Assembly: GCF_021531665.1 (NCBI RefSeq)
Contig: NZ_JADYUH010000014.1
Location: 1 to 41,991 of the forward strand
Direction of reading: 5' to 3'
Origin: Prevotellamassilia timonensis
GTDB taxonomy: Bacteria > Bacteroidota > Bacteroidia > Bacteroidales > Bacteroidaceae
Length of the DNA: 41,991 nucleotides
In this document: in pieces, positions 24,996 to 33,772 of the stretch
How positions within the stretch are numbered: the stretch's first letter is position 1
Layout: every line of letters begins with the position of its first letter
Position numbers and translations under genes: made by a program
The notes under the pieces: generated by a model
Seen by the model: the letters and a program-made list of their open reading frames with translations, nothing else
Databases searched by the model: none
What the model was told of the DNA's origin: nothing

Positions 24996-26054
24996 TCAGT
25001 GAAACAGTTTGATGCGCTGTTCCTCAGAGAGTTTGCAAATGAGAATTTCGTCATCTTTCTCGACCACCACATAGCCGTCAAGTCCTTGAACAACCACTCT
25101 TTTCTTTCCTTCGACATGAACGATGCAGTGGTCTGAATCAAAGAAATGAATGTTTTCACCGATGGCAGCGTTGTCATGTTCATCGCGGCTGACTTCGTTT
25201 CGCAAAGCAGTCCACGTTCCAAGGTCGCTCCAGGCAAAGGTGACGGGATGCACAAAAATTTCTTCCGCTTTCTCCATGATGGCATAATCGACAGAGATGC
25301 TCTCACACTTGGGGAAGTCGCGGTCGATGCACGCCTGCTCCTCGGGGGTGTCATAGACCGGAAGGAGGTTTTCAAAGATGGCAGAAATCGTGGGTTCATA
25401 GACACGGAACGCATTGACGATGGTGCTGACGCTCCAAACGAAGATGCCGGAGTTCCACAGATAGTTCGGGAGTTGCACGTAGGACTCTGCGGTGGCAAGG
25501 TCCGGTTTCTCGGTGAAACCATCCACACGGAAAATGCGATGACCGCGAGAGGAGGCAAAACCGAGGTCTGCTTTGATGTAGCCATAGCCCGTTTCAGGAC
25601 GAGTCGGCTTCACTCCCAGCGTGACGAGTGCATCGGTTTCTGCGGCAAAGGAGAGACACTCCTCCATGACCTCTTCAAAAGCCTTTGTGTCCGGAATGAA
25701 ATGGTCAGCAGGCGTCACCATGACGTTGGCGCGAGGGTTGCGCTTCTTGATTTTCCAACTGATGTAGCAGATGGGGGGCGCGGTGTTTCGTCCGCAGGGC
25801 TCAGCCAACACTTGTTCGCGAGCGATGTCTGGAAGTTGTTCATAGACAAAGTCCACATAGCGCGCCGAAGTGAGCACCCAAATGTTTTCTTTGGGCACGA
25901 GGTTGGCAAAACGCTCTGCGGTTAGCTGGAGCAACGTCTTACCACAGCGAAGAATGTCCAAAAACTGCTTCGGTTTCTCTTCCGAAGACAAAGGCCAGAA
26001 GCGGCTTCCCACGCCACCTGCCAAAATCACTAAATGGGTGTTCTTGTCAGACAT
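24996..26054 (-). CDS. Mannose-1-phosphate guanylyltransferase
   Basis: The 352-residue enzyme makes GDP-mannose from mannose 1-phosphate and GTP, for surface polysaccharides, GDP-fucose and glycoproteins. The N-terminal nucleotidyltransferase signature is LAGGVGSRFWPLS, followed by KPKQFLD. VTPADHFI and ETGYGYIKADLG are further family motifs, and YAIMEKAEEIFV precedes the C-terminal beta-helix part. Its length fits the short, monofunctional form without a phosphomannose isomerase domain. A terminator separates it from mutY. The Wzi-type capsule protein in this window may use the same polysaccharide pathway, though the genes are not linked. Confidence 0.93.
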   Translation of the reverse strand: MSDKNTHLVILAGGVGSRFWPLSSEEKPKQFLDILRCGKTLLQLTAERFANLVPKENIWVLTSARYVDFVYEQLPDIAREQVLAEPCGRNTAPPICYISWKIKKRNPRANVMVTPADHFIPDTKAFEEVMEECLSFAAETDALVTLGVKPTRPETGYGYIKADLGFASSRGHRIFRVDGFTEKPDLATAESYVQLPNYLWNSGIFVWSVSTIVNAFRVYEPTISAIFENLLPVYDTPEEQACIDRDFPKCESISVDYAIMEKAEEIFVHPVTFAWSDLGTWTALRNEVSRDEHDNAAIGENIHFFDSDHCIVHVEGKKRVVVQGLDGYVVVEKDDEILICKLSEEQRIKLFH

Positions 26055-26090
26055 ATATATAAATAATGTGTGATTCGGATGTTGTTTACA

Positions 26091-26275
26091 GGATTGTTCT
26101 ATAAACCGGACTGAGAAGTTTTTGAATACTTAGAGATGAACTTTTGTCAGTGGAGAAAAAAGCATAGCGGACTATGTGACTGACGAAACTTACAAAAAGG
26201 CGCGCTTAGAAGCCGACCCAAAACGTGAGTTCTTTCTTTTGAACGCCCCTAATTCCGTAATTCATAGTACACCAC
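26091..26275 (+). mobile_element. MITE-like element, copy E
   Basis: The left end is GGATTGTTCTATAAACC and the right end GTAATTCATAGTACACCAC. The core reads AAGCATAGCGGACTATG followed by TGACTGACG, and the TTTCTTTTGAACGCCCC block is intact. It lies between the divergent ends of the mannose-1-phosphate guanylyltransferase and DUF1573 genes. Confidence 0.75.
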
Positions 26276-26301
26276 TTTATAGCCCCCTACAATGTTTCTT
26301 C

Positions 26302-26679
26302 TCAGTCTTCAATTTCTATTGTTCCCTCCACATAGATGCGAGCCAAGCTGTTGCTGGCACTGGAAACCACGGTGATGACTTTGCGAAATTGACCTCCAGC
26401 TCTTCCCTTGCCGTTATAGGTGACATAAATCTTTCCTTTTCCGCCGGGAGGAATGGGGGCTTTGCTGAACTGGGGCACCGTGCACCCACAAGAGGCATGA
26501 GCTTGCGAAATTGTAAGAGGCTTGTCTCCTGTGTTGGTGAACTCAAAAACGCATTTCTGAACTACGCTTTCCTTGAAAGTTCCGAAATTGTGAACAGTCT
26601 TGTCAAACTTGATGACTGCTTGTGCACCGGCGGTCAGACCAAGACTGAGAACAAAAAGAAGAAAAAACAATCGTTTCAT
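26302..26679 (-). CDS. Exported DUF1573 domain protein
   Basis: The 125-residue protein has a signal peptide (MKRLFFLLFVLSLGLTAGAQ) and one immunoglobulin-like DUF1573 domain: KFDKTVHNFGTFKE, FTNTGDKPLTI, ASCGCTVPQFSKAPIPPGG and the final strand RIYVEGTIEI. DUF1573 proteins are very common in Bacteroidota and periplasmic or cell-surface; their molecular role is unknown. The conserved CGC motif could form a disulfide or bind a ligand. The start at 26679 is chosen because the signal peptide begins there. Confidence 0.9.
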   Translation of the reverse strand: MKRLFFLLFVLSLGLTAGAQAVIKFDKTVHNFGTFKESVVQKCVFEFTNTGDKPLTISQAHASCGCTVPQFSKAPIPPGGKGKIYVTYNGKGRAGGQFRKVITVVSSASNSLARIYVEGTIEIED

Positions 26680-26718
26680 GACACGATTAACTTTTAAGAT
26701 ATTTGAAAAAATGCTCTG

Positions 26719-26726
26719 CAAAAATA
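26719..26726 (-). promoter_or_regulatory. -7 box of the DUF1573 gene
   Basis: On the minus strand it reads TATTTTTG, a TAnnTTTG match, 39 bp upstream of the start codon. A matching -33 box is not obvious. Confidence 0.5.
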
Positions 26727-26788
26727 GGAAGTAATTACCACTCAATAAAATTTTGGACTGTGCAAAACGTTATTTCCGCTCAAAAGCG

Positions 26789-26796
26789 TACTTTTG
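26789..26796 (+). promoter_or_regulatory. -7 box of the ruvC transcript
   Basis: TACTTTTG matches TAnnTTTG and is 63 bp upstream of ruvC. The -33 box is weak. Confidence 0.55.
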
Positions 26797-26859
26797 CCTT
26801 GTGAAGCGATGAGTGTTTTCAAAGATTCATCGTCATCCTGAAAATAGAATGCTGCTTCT

Positions 26860-27489
26860 ATGACTCAAACTCCCGAAAAAGTGATTCTCGGAATAGACCC
26901 CGGCACGAGCGTGCTGGGCTATGCCGCCGTGAGGATGTGCGGAAAGAAATGCGAGATGCTTGCCATGGGAGTAATCGACCTGAGAAAGTGCAAGGACGTC
27001 TATCTCAAGTTGGGCAGAATCTTGGAAAGAGTGGCAAGTCTCATGGAGGCTTTTCACCCCGACGAAATTGCGGTGGAAGCACCCTTCTGCGGAAAGAACG
27101 TGCAAAGCATGCTCAAACTCGGCAGAGCACAGGGGGTGGTCATCGCCGCAGCCATGATGAGAGACATTCCCATCTTTGAATTTGCACCGCTGAAAATCAA
27201 ACAAACCGTGACGGGAAACGGACTTGCCACCAAAGAGCAGGTGAAAAGAATGTTGGTGAGACTGATGAAACTGGACGAAGACAAACTGCTTCCCTACTAT
27301 GACGCCACCGACGCACTTGCCGTTGCCTATTGCCGCTATCTGGAAAGCATTCCCGGCAGTCTCGCCACCAAAACCTTGAACACAGGAGAAACCCACAAAA
27401 ACAAAAAAAGTTCTTGGGCTGACTTCGCTGCCATGCACCCGGAACGAATCAATTCAAATCCAACGCTCAGAAACAACAAAAAAATATGA
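26860..27489 (+). CDS. ruvC: Holliday junction resolvase RuvC
   Basis: The 209-residue endonuclease resolves Holliday junctions. The four acidic active-site residues are present: D13 in ILGIDPGTS, E73 in IAVEAPF, and D148 and D151 in YYDATDALAVA. The RNase H-like fold ends near residue 165; a basic, low-complexity tail (KTLNTGETHKNKKSSWADFA) extends it beyond the usual 160-190 residues. The tail is common in Bacteroidales RuvC. Its stop overlaps the start of the next gene (ATGATG), so the two are translationally coupled. Confidence 0.96.
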   Translation: MTQTPEKVILGIDPGTSVLGYAAVRMCGKKCEMLAMGVIDLRKCKDVYLKLGRILERVASLMEAFHPDEIAVEAPFCGKNVQSMLKLGRAQGVVIAAAMMRDIPIFEFAPLKIKQTVTGNGLATKEQVKRMLVRLMKLDEDKLLPYYDATDALAVAYCRYLESIPGSLATKTLNTGETHKNKKSSWADFAAMHPERINSNPTLRNNKKI

Positions 27490-27995
27490 TGAAAACCACA
27501 TTACGCGTCCTGGTCTGCACGGCGGTCTTCGCTCTCTTGACATCCGTGGCGCAAGCACAAGAAGTGTTTAACTACGTGCTGGCTTCGGCAACGCGCACGG
27601 TGAACAATCCTTCCGCCAACTACACGCAAACACAGATTGCCCAATTCAAGAGAACAGCTCTGATTTATCTGCAAAAGAAGGCATTTGAGAAGTCTGATAC
27701 GGTGCAGACCTCGCTGCTGGACAACCAAGCCTACTATCTTTCCGAATTCATCACCCTCTTCTTTGATGAAATCACCAAAGACAAAAAGGAAGCAGACGGA
27801 GTGAGAAAAGCAAAAATCATGCTCTTCATGGACGCTTCGGTCATGAACCCTCTTTGGAACGACCCGGACAAAGAAACCACTCAGTCCTTCCTCCAAGAGG
27901 AAGGCGTGCTCACCCCCTTCTCGCTGGACACGGACTGGCAGAAAGCCTATCTCGCTGCCACCATCAACTTGAAAGACTTCAAGGCTGCGCAATAA
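27489..27995 (+). CDS. Exported protein of unknown function coupled to ruvC
   Basis: The protein of about 168 residues starts with a signal peptide (MKTTLRVLVCTAVFALLTSV, then AQAQE). The mature part is predicted helical (FNYVLASATRTVNNPSANYT, FKRTALIYLQKKA, NQAYYLSEFITLFFDEITKD) with no motif I can name. The gene begins within the ruvC stop (ATGATG; 27486 is an alternative start). The tight coupling with a DNA-repair gene is probably only positional, as the product is exported. I cannot assign a function. Confidence 0.75.
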   Translation: MKTTLRVLVCTAVFALLTSVAQAQEVFNYVLASATRTVNNPSANYTQTQIAQFKRTALIYLQKKAFEKSDTVQTSLLDNQAYYLSEFITLFFDEITKDKKEADGVRKAKIMLFMDASVMNPLWNDPDKETTQSFLQEEGVLTPFSLDTDWQKAYLAATINLKDFKAAQ

Positions 27996-28076
27996 AAAAA
28001 CAGAATCTCTTTGACTCTTCACCCCACTGCCTCCGGCGGTTGGGCATTGACCATACCTTATATATATAATAGAATC

Positions 28077-28397
28077 ATGTACGACATACAACTCAACGAA
28101 AGCGGAACACGACACTTGCAACTGACAGAAGAGAATCTCAGAACCATCCGTAAATACAAACTGCTGGAAGGATTGGTCGGAAGCGCAGGCTTTGTCACGG
28201 AAACCGAACTGAACAAACTCAGAATGAACGTCAGAGCACTCATCGCTTCCAGCACGGAAAACACAAAAGACCTGCTGGACCTCTGCATCGACGTGATTTA
28301 TCATGACAAGATGAAGGCTTACGGTCTGAAGCAACTGATGGTTGCCTATCAAGACTTCCAAAGCCGACAGGAAGAGAATCCCACTTCCGAAGAATAA
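28077..28397 (+). CDS. Small cytoplasmic protein of unknown function
   Basis: The 106-residue protein is highly charged and helical (LTEENLRTIRKYKLLEGLVG; TELNKLRMNVRALIASSTEN; MKAYGLKQLMVAYQDFQSRQ) with no signal peptide. The start at 28077 is preferred over upstream codons because the sequence before it looks non-coding. It lies 81 bp after the exported protein and 28 bp before ygiQ, on the same strand, so it could be in the same transcript. I do not recognise a family. Confidence 0.65.
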   Translation: MYDIQLNESGTRHLQLTEENLRTIRKYKLLEGLVGSAGFVTETELNKLRMNVRALIASSTENTKDLLDLCIDVIYHDKMKAYGLKQLMVAYQDFQSRQEENPTSEE

Positions 28398-28425
28398 GCA
28401 TCTGTCTTCTGCAATCCCTCCTCTT

Positions 28426-31400
28426 ATGCTCACCGACTTCCTCCCCACCACACGCAAAGAAATGGACCTAAGAAAATGGAATGAAGCAGACATCATTCTG
28501 TTTTCTGCAGACGCCTACGTGGACCACCCCTCATTCGGCGCGGCTGTCATCGGTAGAACGCTGGAGGCTGAAGGCTATCGCGTCGCCATCGTTCCTCAGC
28601 CGGACTGGCACGGTGACTTCCGCGATTTTCGCAAACTCGGCAGGCCCAAGCTCTTCTTTGCCATTGCCCCGGGCTGCATGGACTCCATGGTGAACAAATA
28701 CACCGCCAACCGACGACACAGAAGCGAAGACGCCTACAGCCCCGACGGACGACACGACCTGCGACCGGAATATCCGACCATCGTCTATACGAAGATTCTC
28801 AAGCAGCTTTTCCCCGATGTTCCCGTGGTTTTAGGAGGAATAGAGGCTTCGCTGCGACGCGTGACCCACTTTGACTATTGGCAGGAGAAACTCCGCCCGA
28901 GCATTCTCTGTGAATCGGGAGCGGACCTGCTGATCTATGGCATGGGCGAACTACCGATTCTTGAACTCAGCAACCTGATGGCGACAGAGGTGCTCAAAAC
29001 CGAGACACCGATGAATGCGGCACTTTTCAAAGAAATTCTGAGAAGAACGCCCGTTCCCCAAACCGTCACGCTTGAACGAAAAAACGACATCAAAGGCGGC
29101 ATCTGCGACACGGACATCCTCTTGCACGCCCACGAAGACTGCCTGAAAAGCAAGGCGCAATTTGCCGAGAACTTTCGACTCGTTGAAATTGAAAGCAACC
29201 GACTGCAAGCAAGAAGAATCCTGCAACCGGTCGGAAACAAATTCGTCGTGGTGAATCCGCCTTTCCCGCCCATGACCACGGAACAGATTGACCATTCCTA
29301 CGACCTTCCCTACACGCGACTTCCGCACCCGAAATACAAAGGAAAACGCATCCCCGCCTACGACATGATTAAGTTTTCGGTGAACATCCACCGGGGCTGC
29401 TTCGGCGGCTGTTCCTTCTGCACCATCTCGGCGCATCAGGGAAAGTTCATCATGTCGCGCTCCAAAGAGAGCATCTTGCGAGAGGTGAAGAAAATCTGCG
29501 AAATGCCCGATTTCAAGGGCAACCTCTCAGACTTGGGAGGACCTTCTGCCAACATGTATCGCATGGAAGGAAAAGACAAATCTCTCTGTGCCAAATGTTC
29601 CCGACCCTCCTGCCTGCACCCGACGCTCTGCAAAAACATGCAGGCAGACCATCGACCGCTCATTGAACTCTACAAAGCCGTCGATGCGCTCCCGGGAATC
29701 AAAAGAAGTTACGTGGGAAGCGGAGTCCGCTACGACCTCATTCTTGCAAACCACACGGAACCCGCAGCACAAAAAGCGGCGAAGGACTACGCCGAAGAAC
29801 TCATCACACGACACGTCTCGGGGCGACTCAAAGTGGCACCGGAGCACACGGCGTCCCACGTCCTACGCCTCATGCGAAAACCGGAATTCTCGCTCTTCCG
29901 ACAGTTCAAAACGCTCTTCGACGACATCTGCAAAAAACACGGACTGCGGCAGCAACTCATCCCCTATTTCATTTCCTCACACCCGGGATGCAGCGACGAA
30001 GACATGGCTGAACTGGCGGTGGAAACAAAGAAAATGAACTTCCGACTCGAACAGGTTCAAGACTTCACACCCACCCCCATGACACTCTCCACGGACACCT
30101 GGTACTCTGGATTTGACCCCTACACCATGAAGGAAATACGCTCCGCCAAGACACCGCAGGAGAAAACACGTCAAAAGATGTTCTTCTTTTGGTACAAACC
30201 GGAAGAACGCTCACGAATCATGCAAGCACTCAAGAAAATGAAACGCAACGACCTCATCAAACGGCTCTTTGTCTTCCTTGCCGCTCTCTCGCTGACCGCC
30301 ACTTCTTCACTGCAAGCACAAAATGCTTGGGAAAATGCAACCAAAGCCATTGACTATGAAGCAGAAGCGCAAGTCACTGCCGGCGACGGCGACACGCCGC
30401 TCTGGATGAGCGCCAACAAACATGGCCTCTCCTCTGTCGTTCATGACAATGGCTATCTCCGCCTTGCCGCCTTCCACAAAGCGGAAACGGACTCGGCGCA
30501 CAAATGGAGAATCGGATGGGGACTGGACCTCGTCGCGGGCTACGGCATGGCATCGCCCGTGACGGTGCAGCAGCTCTACGCGGATTTTGACTACAAACTC
30601 GTGCGTCTCACCGTCGGTGCCAAAGAACACCCGATGGCTTTCAAAAACCAAGAACTCAGCTCCGGCTCGCAAACCTTTGGCATCAACTCACGACCCATTC
30701 CTGACATCCGCCTCTCGCTTCCAAACTATTGGAGCATCACCGGACCTTCCGCCTGGGTTTCCATCAAAGGACACGTCGGATATGGCTACATCACTGACGC
30801 AGGCTTCCAAAAAGACTATGTCGCACCGGACGGCAAACGCAGCGAACACGTGCTCTACCATTCCAAGGCGGGCTACATGCGCATCGGTAACCCCAAGAAA
30901 TTCCCGCTCACCTTTGAGGGAGGACTTGAAATGGCAAGCTTCTTCGGAGGGCGAATTTACAATGCAGGAAGCTACTTCGGGGAGATTCCGGTCTTGGACA
31001 TGAAACACGGTTTCCGTCAGTTCTTCGACGTCTTGCTTGGCATCGGCTCCGACCCAACCGACTCGGGCTACGACAACGCATCCGGAAACACCGTGGGCAG
31101 CTGGCTCTTCCGTTTGAACTACGAAGCAAAAGACTGGAGCGCAGCCGTCTATTATGACCATTTTTTTGAGGACCACTCGCAAATGTTCTTCGAATACGGC
31201 TGGCTGGACGGATTGCTCGGCGTGGAAGTCAATCTTCCCAAGAATCCCGTGGTCTCAAGCATTGTCTATGAACACGTCAAAACGGACTACCAAAGCGGAC
31301 CCGTCTATCACGACCACACCGAGGCGATTCCGGACCAAATCAGCGGAATTGACAACTACTACAATCACAACATCTACGCCGGATGGCAACACTGGGGGCA

Positions 31401-31758
31401 AGCCATCGGTAATCCGCTCTTCGTCTCACCCCTCTATTTTCACCGTGCCTCCCTCGCCTTCCCCGGCAACCGCTTCAAAGCACACCACCTCGGCTTCAGC
31501 GGAGACCCGACCAAGGAATGGCACTACCGCGTGCTCTACTCACACCAACGAAACTGGGGAACCTATGCCACTCCCTTCAGCCGCCCGCGACAACTACACA
31601 GTTTCCTCGCCGAGGTCACTTGGACACCCGAAAAGATTGGAAAATGGAACACAAAGGGCTGGTCGGCAAAACTCGGCTACGCCCTGGACCGCGGTAATCT
31701 CATCCGCCACAACACCGGTTTCCAACTCACACTCTCCAAAACCGGACGCTTCCTCTGA
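28426..31758 (+). CDS. YgiQ-family radical SAM protein fused in frame to a Wzi-type protein
   Basis: Residues 1 to about 604 form a YgiQ-type radical SAM enzyme. The N-terminal domain begins MLTDFLPTTRKEMDLRKWN, the 4Fe-4S motif CFGGCSFC has C325, C329 and C332, and a second cysteine group follows (CAKCSRPSCLHPTLC). The reaction is unknown. There is no stop where the family normally ends (ALKKMKRNDLIKRLF). The frame continues into a signal peptide-like stretch and a complete outer-membrane barrel (next entry), giving 1110 residues. A cytoplasmic SAM enzyme joined to an exported barrel is hard to reconcile, so I think two products arise, the second from an internal ATG at 30238. Alternatives are a true fusion protein or a base error hiding a stop codon. 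Confidence 0.85.
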   Translation: MLTDFLPTTRKEMDLRKWNEADIILFSADAYVDHPSFGAAVIGRTLEAEGYRVAIVPQPDWHGDFRDFRKLGRPKLFFAIAPGCMDSMVNKYTANRRHRSEDAYSPDGRHDLRPEYPTIVYTKILKQLFPDVPVVLGGIEASLRRVTHFDYWQEKLRPSILCESGADLLIYGMGELPILELSNLMATEVLKTETPMNAALFKEILRRTPVPQTVTLERKNDIKGGICDTDILLHAHEDCLKSKAQFAENFRLVEIESNRLQARRILQPVGNKFVVVNPPFPPMTTEQIDHSYDLPYTRLPHPKYKGKRIPAYDMIKFSVNIHRGCFGGCSFCTISAHQGKFIMSRSKESILREVKKICEMPDFKGNLSDLGGPSANMYRMEGKDKSLCAKCSRPSCLHPTLCKNMQADHRPLIELYKAVDALPGIKRSYVGSGVRYDLILANHTEPAAQKAAKDYAEELITRHVSGRLKVAPEHTASHVLRLMRKPEFSLFRQFKTLFDDICKKHGLRQQLIPYFISSHPGCSDEDMAELAVETKKMNFRLEQVQDFTPTPMTLSTDTWYSGFDPYTMKEIRSAKTPQEKTRQKMFFFWYKPEERSRIMQALKKMKRNDLIKRLFVFLAALSLTATSSLQAQNAWENATKAIDYEAEAQVTAGDGDTPLWMSANKHGLSSVVHDNGYLRLAAFHKAETDSAHKWRIGWGLDLVAGYGMASPVTVQQLYADFDYKLVRLTVGAKEHPMAFKNQELSSGSQTFGINSRPIPDIRLSLPNYWSITGPSAWVSIKGHVGYGYITDAGFQKDYVAPDGKRSEHVLYHSKAGYMRIGNPKKFPLTFEGGLEMASFFGGRIYNAGSYFGEIPVLDMKHGFRQFFDVLLGIGSDPTDSGYDNASGNTVGSWLFRLNYEAKDWSAAVYYDHFFEDHSQMFFEYGWLDGLLGVEVNLPKNPVVSSIVYEHVKTDYQSGPVYHDHTEAIPDQISGIDNYYNHNIYAGWQHWGQAIGNPLFVSPLYFHRASLAFPGNRFKAHHLGFSGDPTKEWHYRVLYSHQRNWGTYATPFSRPRQLHSFLAEVTWTPEKIGKWNTKGWSAKLGYALDRGNLIRHNTGFQLTLSKTGRFL
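30238..31758 (+). CDS. Wzi-type capsule assembly outer-membrane protein
   Basis: Read from the internal ATG, this 506-residue protein starts with a good signal peptide: basic MKRNDLIKRL, hydrophobic FVFLAALSLTATSS, then LQAQ. The mature part begins like Bacteroidota Wzi homologs (TPLWMSANKHGLSSV) and has the alternating strands of a beta-barrel up to HNTGFQLTLSKTGRF. Wzi proteins anchor capsular polysaccharide at the cell surface. The length fits the family. The first ten residues also serve as the C-terminal tail of the YgiQ protein. No separate promoter or strong ribosome-binding site is visible in front of the ATG (CTCAAGAAA), but such sites are weak in this phylum. Confidence 0.75.
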   Translation: MKRNDLIKRLFVFLAALSLTATSSLQAQNAWENATKAIDYEAEAQVTAGDGDTPLWMSANKHGLSSVVHDNGYLRLAAFHKAETDSAHKWRIGWGLDLVAGYGMASPVTVQQLYADFDYKLVRLTVGAKEHPMAFKNQELSSGSQTFGINSRPIPDIRLSLPNYWSITGPSAWVSIKGHVGYGYITDAGFQKDYVAPDGKRSEHVLYHSKAGYMRIGNPKKFPLTFEGGLEMASFFGGRIYNAGSYFGEIPVLDMKHGFRQFFDVLLGIGSDPTDSGYDNASGNTVGSWLFRLNYEAKDWSAAVYYDHFFEDHSQMFFEYGWLDGLLGVEVNLPKNPVVSSIVYEHVKTDYQSGPVYHDHTEAIPDQISGIDNYYNHNIYAGWQHWGQAIGNPLFVSPLYFHRASLAFPGNRFKAHHLGFSGDPTKEWHYRVLYSHQRNWGTYATPFSRPRQLHSFLAEVTWTPEKIGKWNTKGWSAKLGYALDRGNLIRHNTGFQLTLSKTGRFL

Positions 31759-31809
31759 AAAACATCTTGAGAACTTGGTCTGTTCATCTAACAAACTCAC
31801 TGATTTTAC

Positions 31810-32271
31810 ATGAAAATCAAACATTTCGCCACCATCCTTTTTCTCCTCACGCTCGTTCTTTCCTGCGACAAACTTCCCTCCAACGGTGACCTTGACGGGA
31901 AGTGGATGTTGGAACACTCCTACGTCCGCTCCACCCCCGACGCCTCCTTTGACGTCCACACCGACAGAAGAGCGGAGAGCATTTCCTGGAACTTCCAACT
32001 CGATTTGCTTAGCATAGTCTCCCATGCCATCCACAACGGCGAAACCCCAGAAACCGTCGCACGTTTTTCCGTGAACGGAGACAGACTTGACATCACGAAA
32101 ACTTATATACACTATCGTGACCGAGACGTTGAACTCACCGACCCGAACACGACCTGCTTGGAAGGCGTGGGAATAAGAGGCAATGCGGACTCCTATCGCA
32201 TCGTCTCTCTCTCCTCCGGACACCTCATTCTCTGTTCCGACACCGACAGCCTCATTTTTGCGAAAAAGTGA
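31810..32271 (+). CDS. Lipocalin-like lipoprotein
   Basis: The 153-residue protein has a lipoprotein signal (MKIKHFATILFLLTLVLSC) with the lipid-attachment cysteine at residue 19, followed by DKLPSNGDLDGKWML, a typical first strand of the small lipocalin-like folds of Bacteroidota. Strands continue to LILCSDTDSLIFAKK. It should be anchored in the periplasm or outer membrane. The ligand is unknown. It begins 51 bp after the Wzi-type gene and ends 80 bp before glyA, on the same strand. Confidence 0.75.
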   Translation: MKIKHFATILFLLTLVLSCDKLPSNGDLDGKWMLEHSYVRSTPDASFDVHTDRRAESISWNFQLDLLSIVSHAIHNGETPETVARFSVNGDRLDITKTYIHYRDRDVELTDPNTTCLEGVGIRGNADSYRIVSLSSGHLILCSDTDSLIFAKK

Positions 32272-32351
32272 GATTTCATCGGAGAAGACAAACAAGAATT
32301 TGCTTTCGACAACCACAAAATCACTCATCAAAACCCTAAGTCTATTCAACC

Positions 32352-33632
32352 ATGCAAAGAGACACACAAATCTTCAATCTCATTGAGAAAGAAAACCGCC
32401 GCCAACTCCGCGGAATCGAACTCATCGCATCCGAAAACTTCGTCAGCGCCGAAGTGATGCAAGCCATGGGATCCTGCCTGACCAACAAATACGCTGAAGG
32501 CTATCCCGGCAAACGATACTATGGCGGCTGCGAAATCGTGGACCAAACCGAACAAATCGCCATTGACCGTGCCAAGGAACTCTTCCATGCAGAATATGCC
32601 AACGTGCAGCCACACTCCGGCGCTCAAGCCAACGCCGCAGTCCTGCTGGCAGTGCTCAAACCCGGAGACACGTTCATGGGACTCAACCTTGACCACGGAG
32701 GTCACCTCTCACATGGCTCCGCCGTCAACACCTCCGGCATCCTCTATCATCCCGTGGGCTACAACCTCTGCCCGGAAACGGGACGCGTGGACTACGATGA
32801 AATGGAGCGCCTGGCACTGGAGCATAAACCGAAACTCATCATCGGAGGCGGTTCTGCCTACAGCCGCGAGTGGGACTACAAGCGGATGCGCACCATCGCT
32901 GACAAAGTCGGCGCACTCTTCATGGTGGACATGGCGCACCCCGCAGGACTGATTGCCGCAGGACTCCTTGACAATCCCGTGGAGCACGCCCACATCGTCA
33001 CCACCACCACGCACAAAACGCTCCGCGGACCGCGCGGCGGCATGATTCTCATGGGACACGACTTCCCCAATCCCTGGGGACTCACCACACCCAAGGGAGA
33101 AGTGAAGATGATGAGTCAAATCCTCAACAGCGCCGTCTTCCCCGGCAGCCAGGGCGGACCGCTGGAACACGTCATCGCCGCCAAAGCCGTTGCTTTCGGC
33201 GAAGCGCTTCAACCCGAGTTCAAGGAATATGCACTTCAAGTCAAGAAGAACGCCGCACGACTTGCCGAAGCACTCGTCAAACGCGGCTTCACCATTGTCA
33301 GCGGTGGAACTGACAACCACAGCATGCTCGTGGACCTGCGCTCAAAATATCCCGAACTCACCGGACGAGAAGCAGAGCACGCACTGGTGGCAGCTGACAT
33401 CACCGTCAACAAGAACATGGTGCCCTTTGACTCCCGCAGTGCTTTCAAAACTTCCGGTATTCGCCTCGGAACTCCCGCCATCACCACCCGCGGTGCCAAG
33501 GAAGACCTCATGGACGAAATTGCAGAAATGATTGAAACCGTGCTCAACGCACCGACAGACGAGAACGTCATCAACGCCGTGCGCCGCCGCGTCAACGAAA
33601 CCATGGAAGCCTACCCGCTCTTTGCCTGGTAA
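32352..33632 (+). CDS. glyA: Serine hydroxymethyltransferase GlyA
   Basis: The 426-residue PLP enzyme interconverts serine and glycine with tetrahydrofolate. The PLP lysine is K222 in [14 protein letters not shown]. Other family blocks are [22 protein letters not shown] and [16 protein letters not shown], and the length is normal. The final 70 codons, the terminator and 70 bp beyond are repeated at 37005-37358, about 3.58 kb downstream. The gene is intact; the repeated part differs from the second copy by only four bases within codons, three of them silent. That pattern suggests its 3' end may have been supplied by an incoming element. Confidence 0.97.
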   Translation: MQRDTQIFNLIEKENRRQLRGIELIASENFVSAEVMQAMGSCLTNKYAEGYPGKRYYGGCEIVDQTEQIAIDRAKELFHAEYANVQPHSGAQANAAVLLAVLKPGDTFMGLNLDHGGHLSHGSAVNTSGILYHPVGYNLCPETGRVDYDEMERLALEHKPKLIIGGGSAYSREWDYKRMRTIADKVGALFMVDMAHPAGLIAAGLLDNPVEHAHIVTTTTHKTLRGPRGGMILMGHDFPNPWGLTTPKGEVKMMSQILNSAVFPGSQGGPLEHVIAAKAVAFGEALQPEFKEYALQVKKNAARLAEALVKRGFTIVSGGTDNHSMLVDLRSKYPELTGREAEHALVAADITVNKNMVPFDSRSAFKTSGIRLGTPAITTRGAKEDLMDEIAEMIETVLNAPTDENVINAVRRRVNETMEAYPLFAW

Positions 33633-33771
33633 AACTTCCGAAAGGAACCAACAAACCAAGGAACCTACGCCTCATATTGTCTGCCCGGACAATATGGGGC
33701 GTTCTTCTACGCCTTTAACCGAAGGGCGTGTCAGAATCTTTGCACTTGAAAAATAAGCAAAATATCAAAGG
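33421..33771 (+). repeat. Direct repeat of the glyA 3' region, copy 1
   Basis: This holds the last 70 glyA codons, the terminator and a further stretch ending in CAAAATATCAAAGGT. Copy 2 is at 37005-37358. The distance between equivalent bases is about 3584. The non-coding parts differ more than the coding part (different 40 bases after the stop; CCGAAGGG versus CCAGTG). Confidence 0.95.
33667..33702 (+). terminator. Terminator of glyA
   Basis: ACGCCTCATATTGTC and GACAATATGGGGCGT form a 15-bp stem with one mismatch and a 6-base loop, followed by TCTTCT. Confidence 0.85.
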
Positions 33772-33772
33772 T

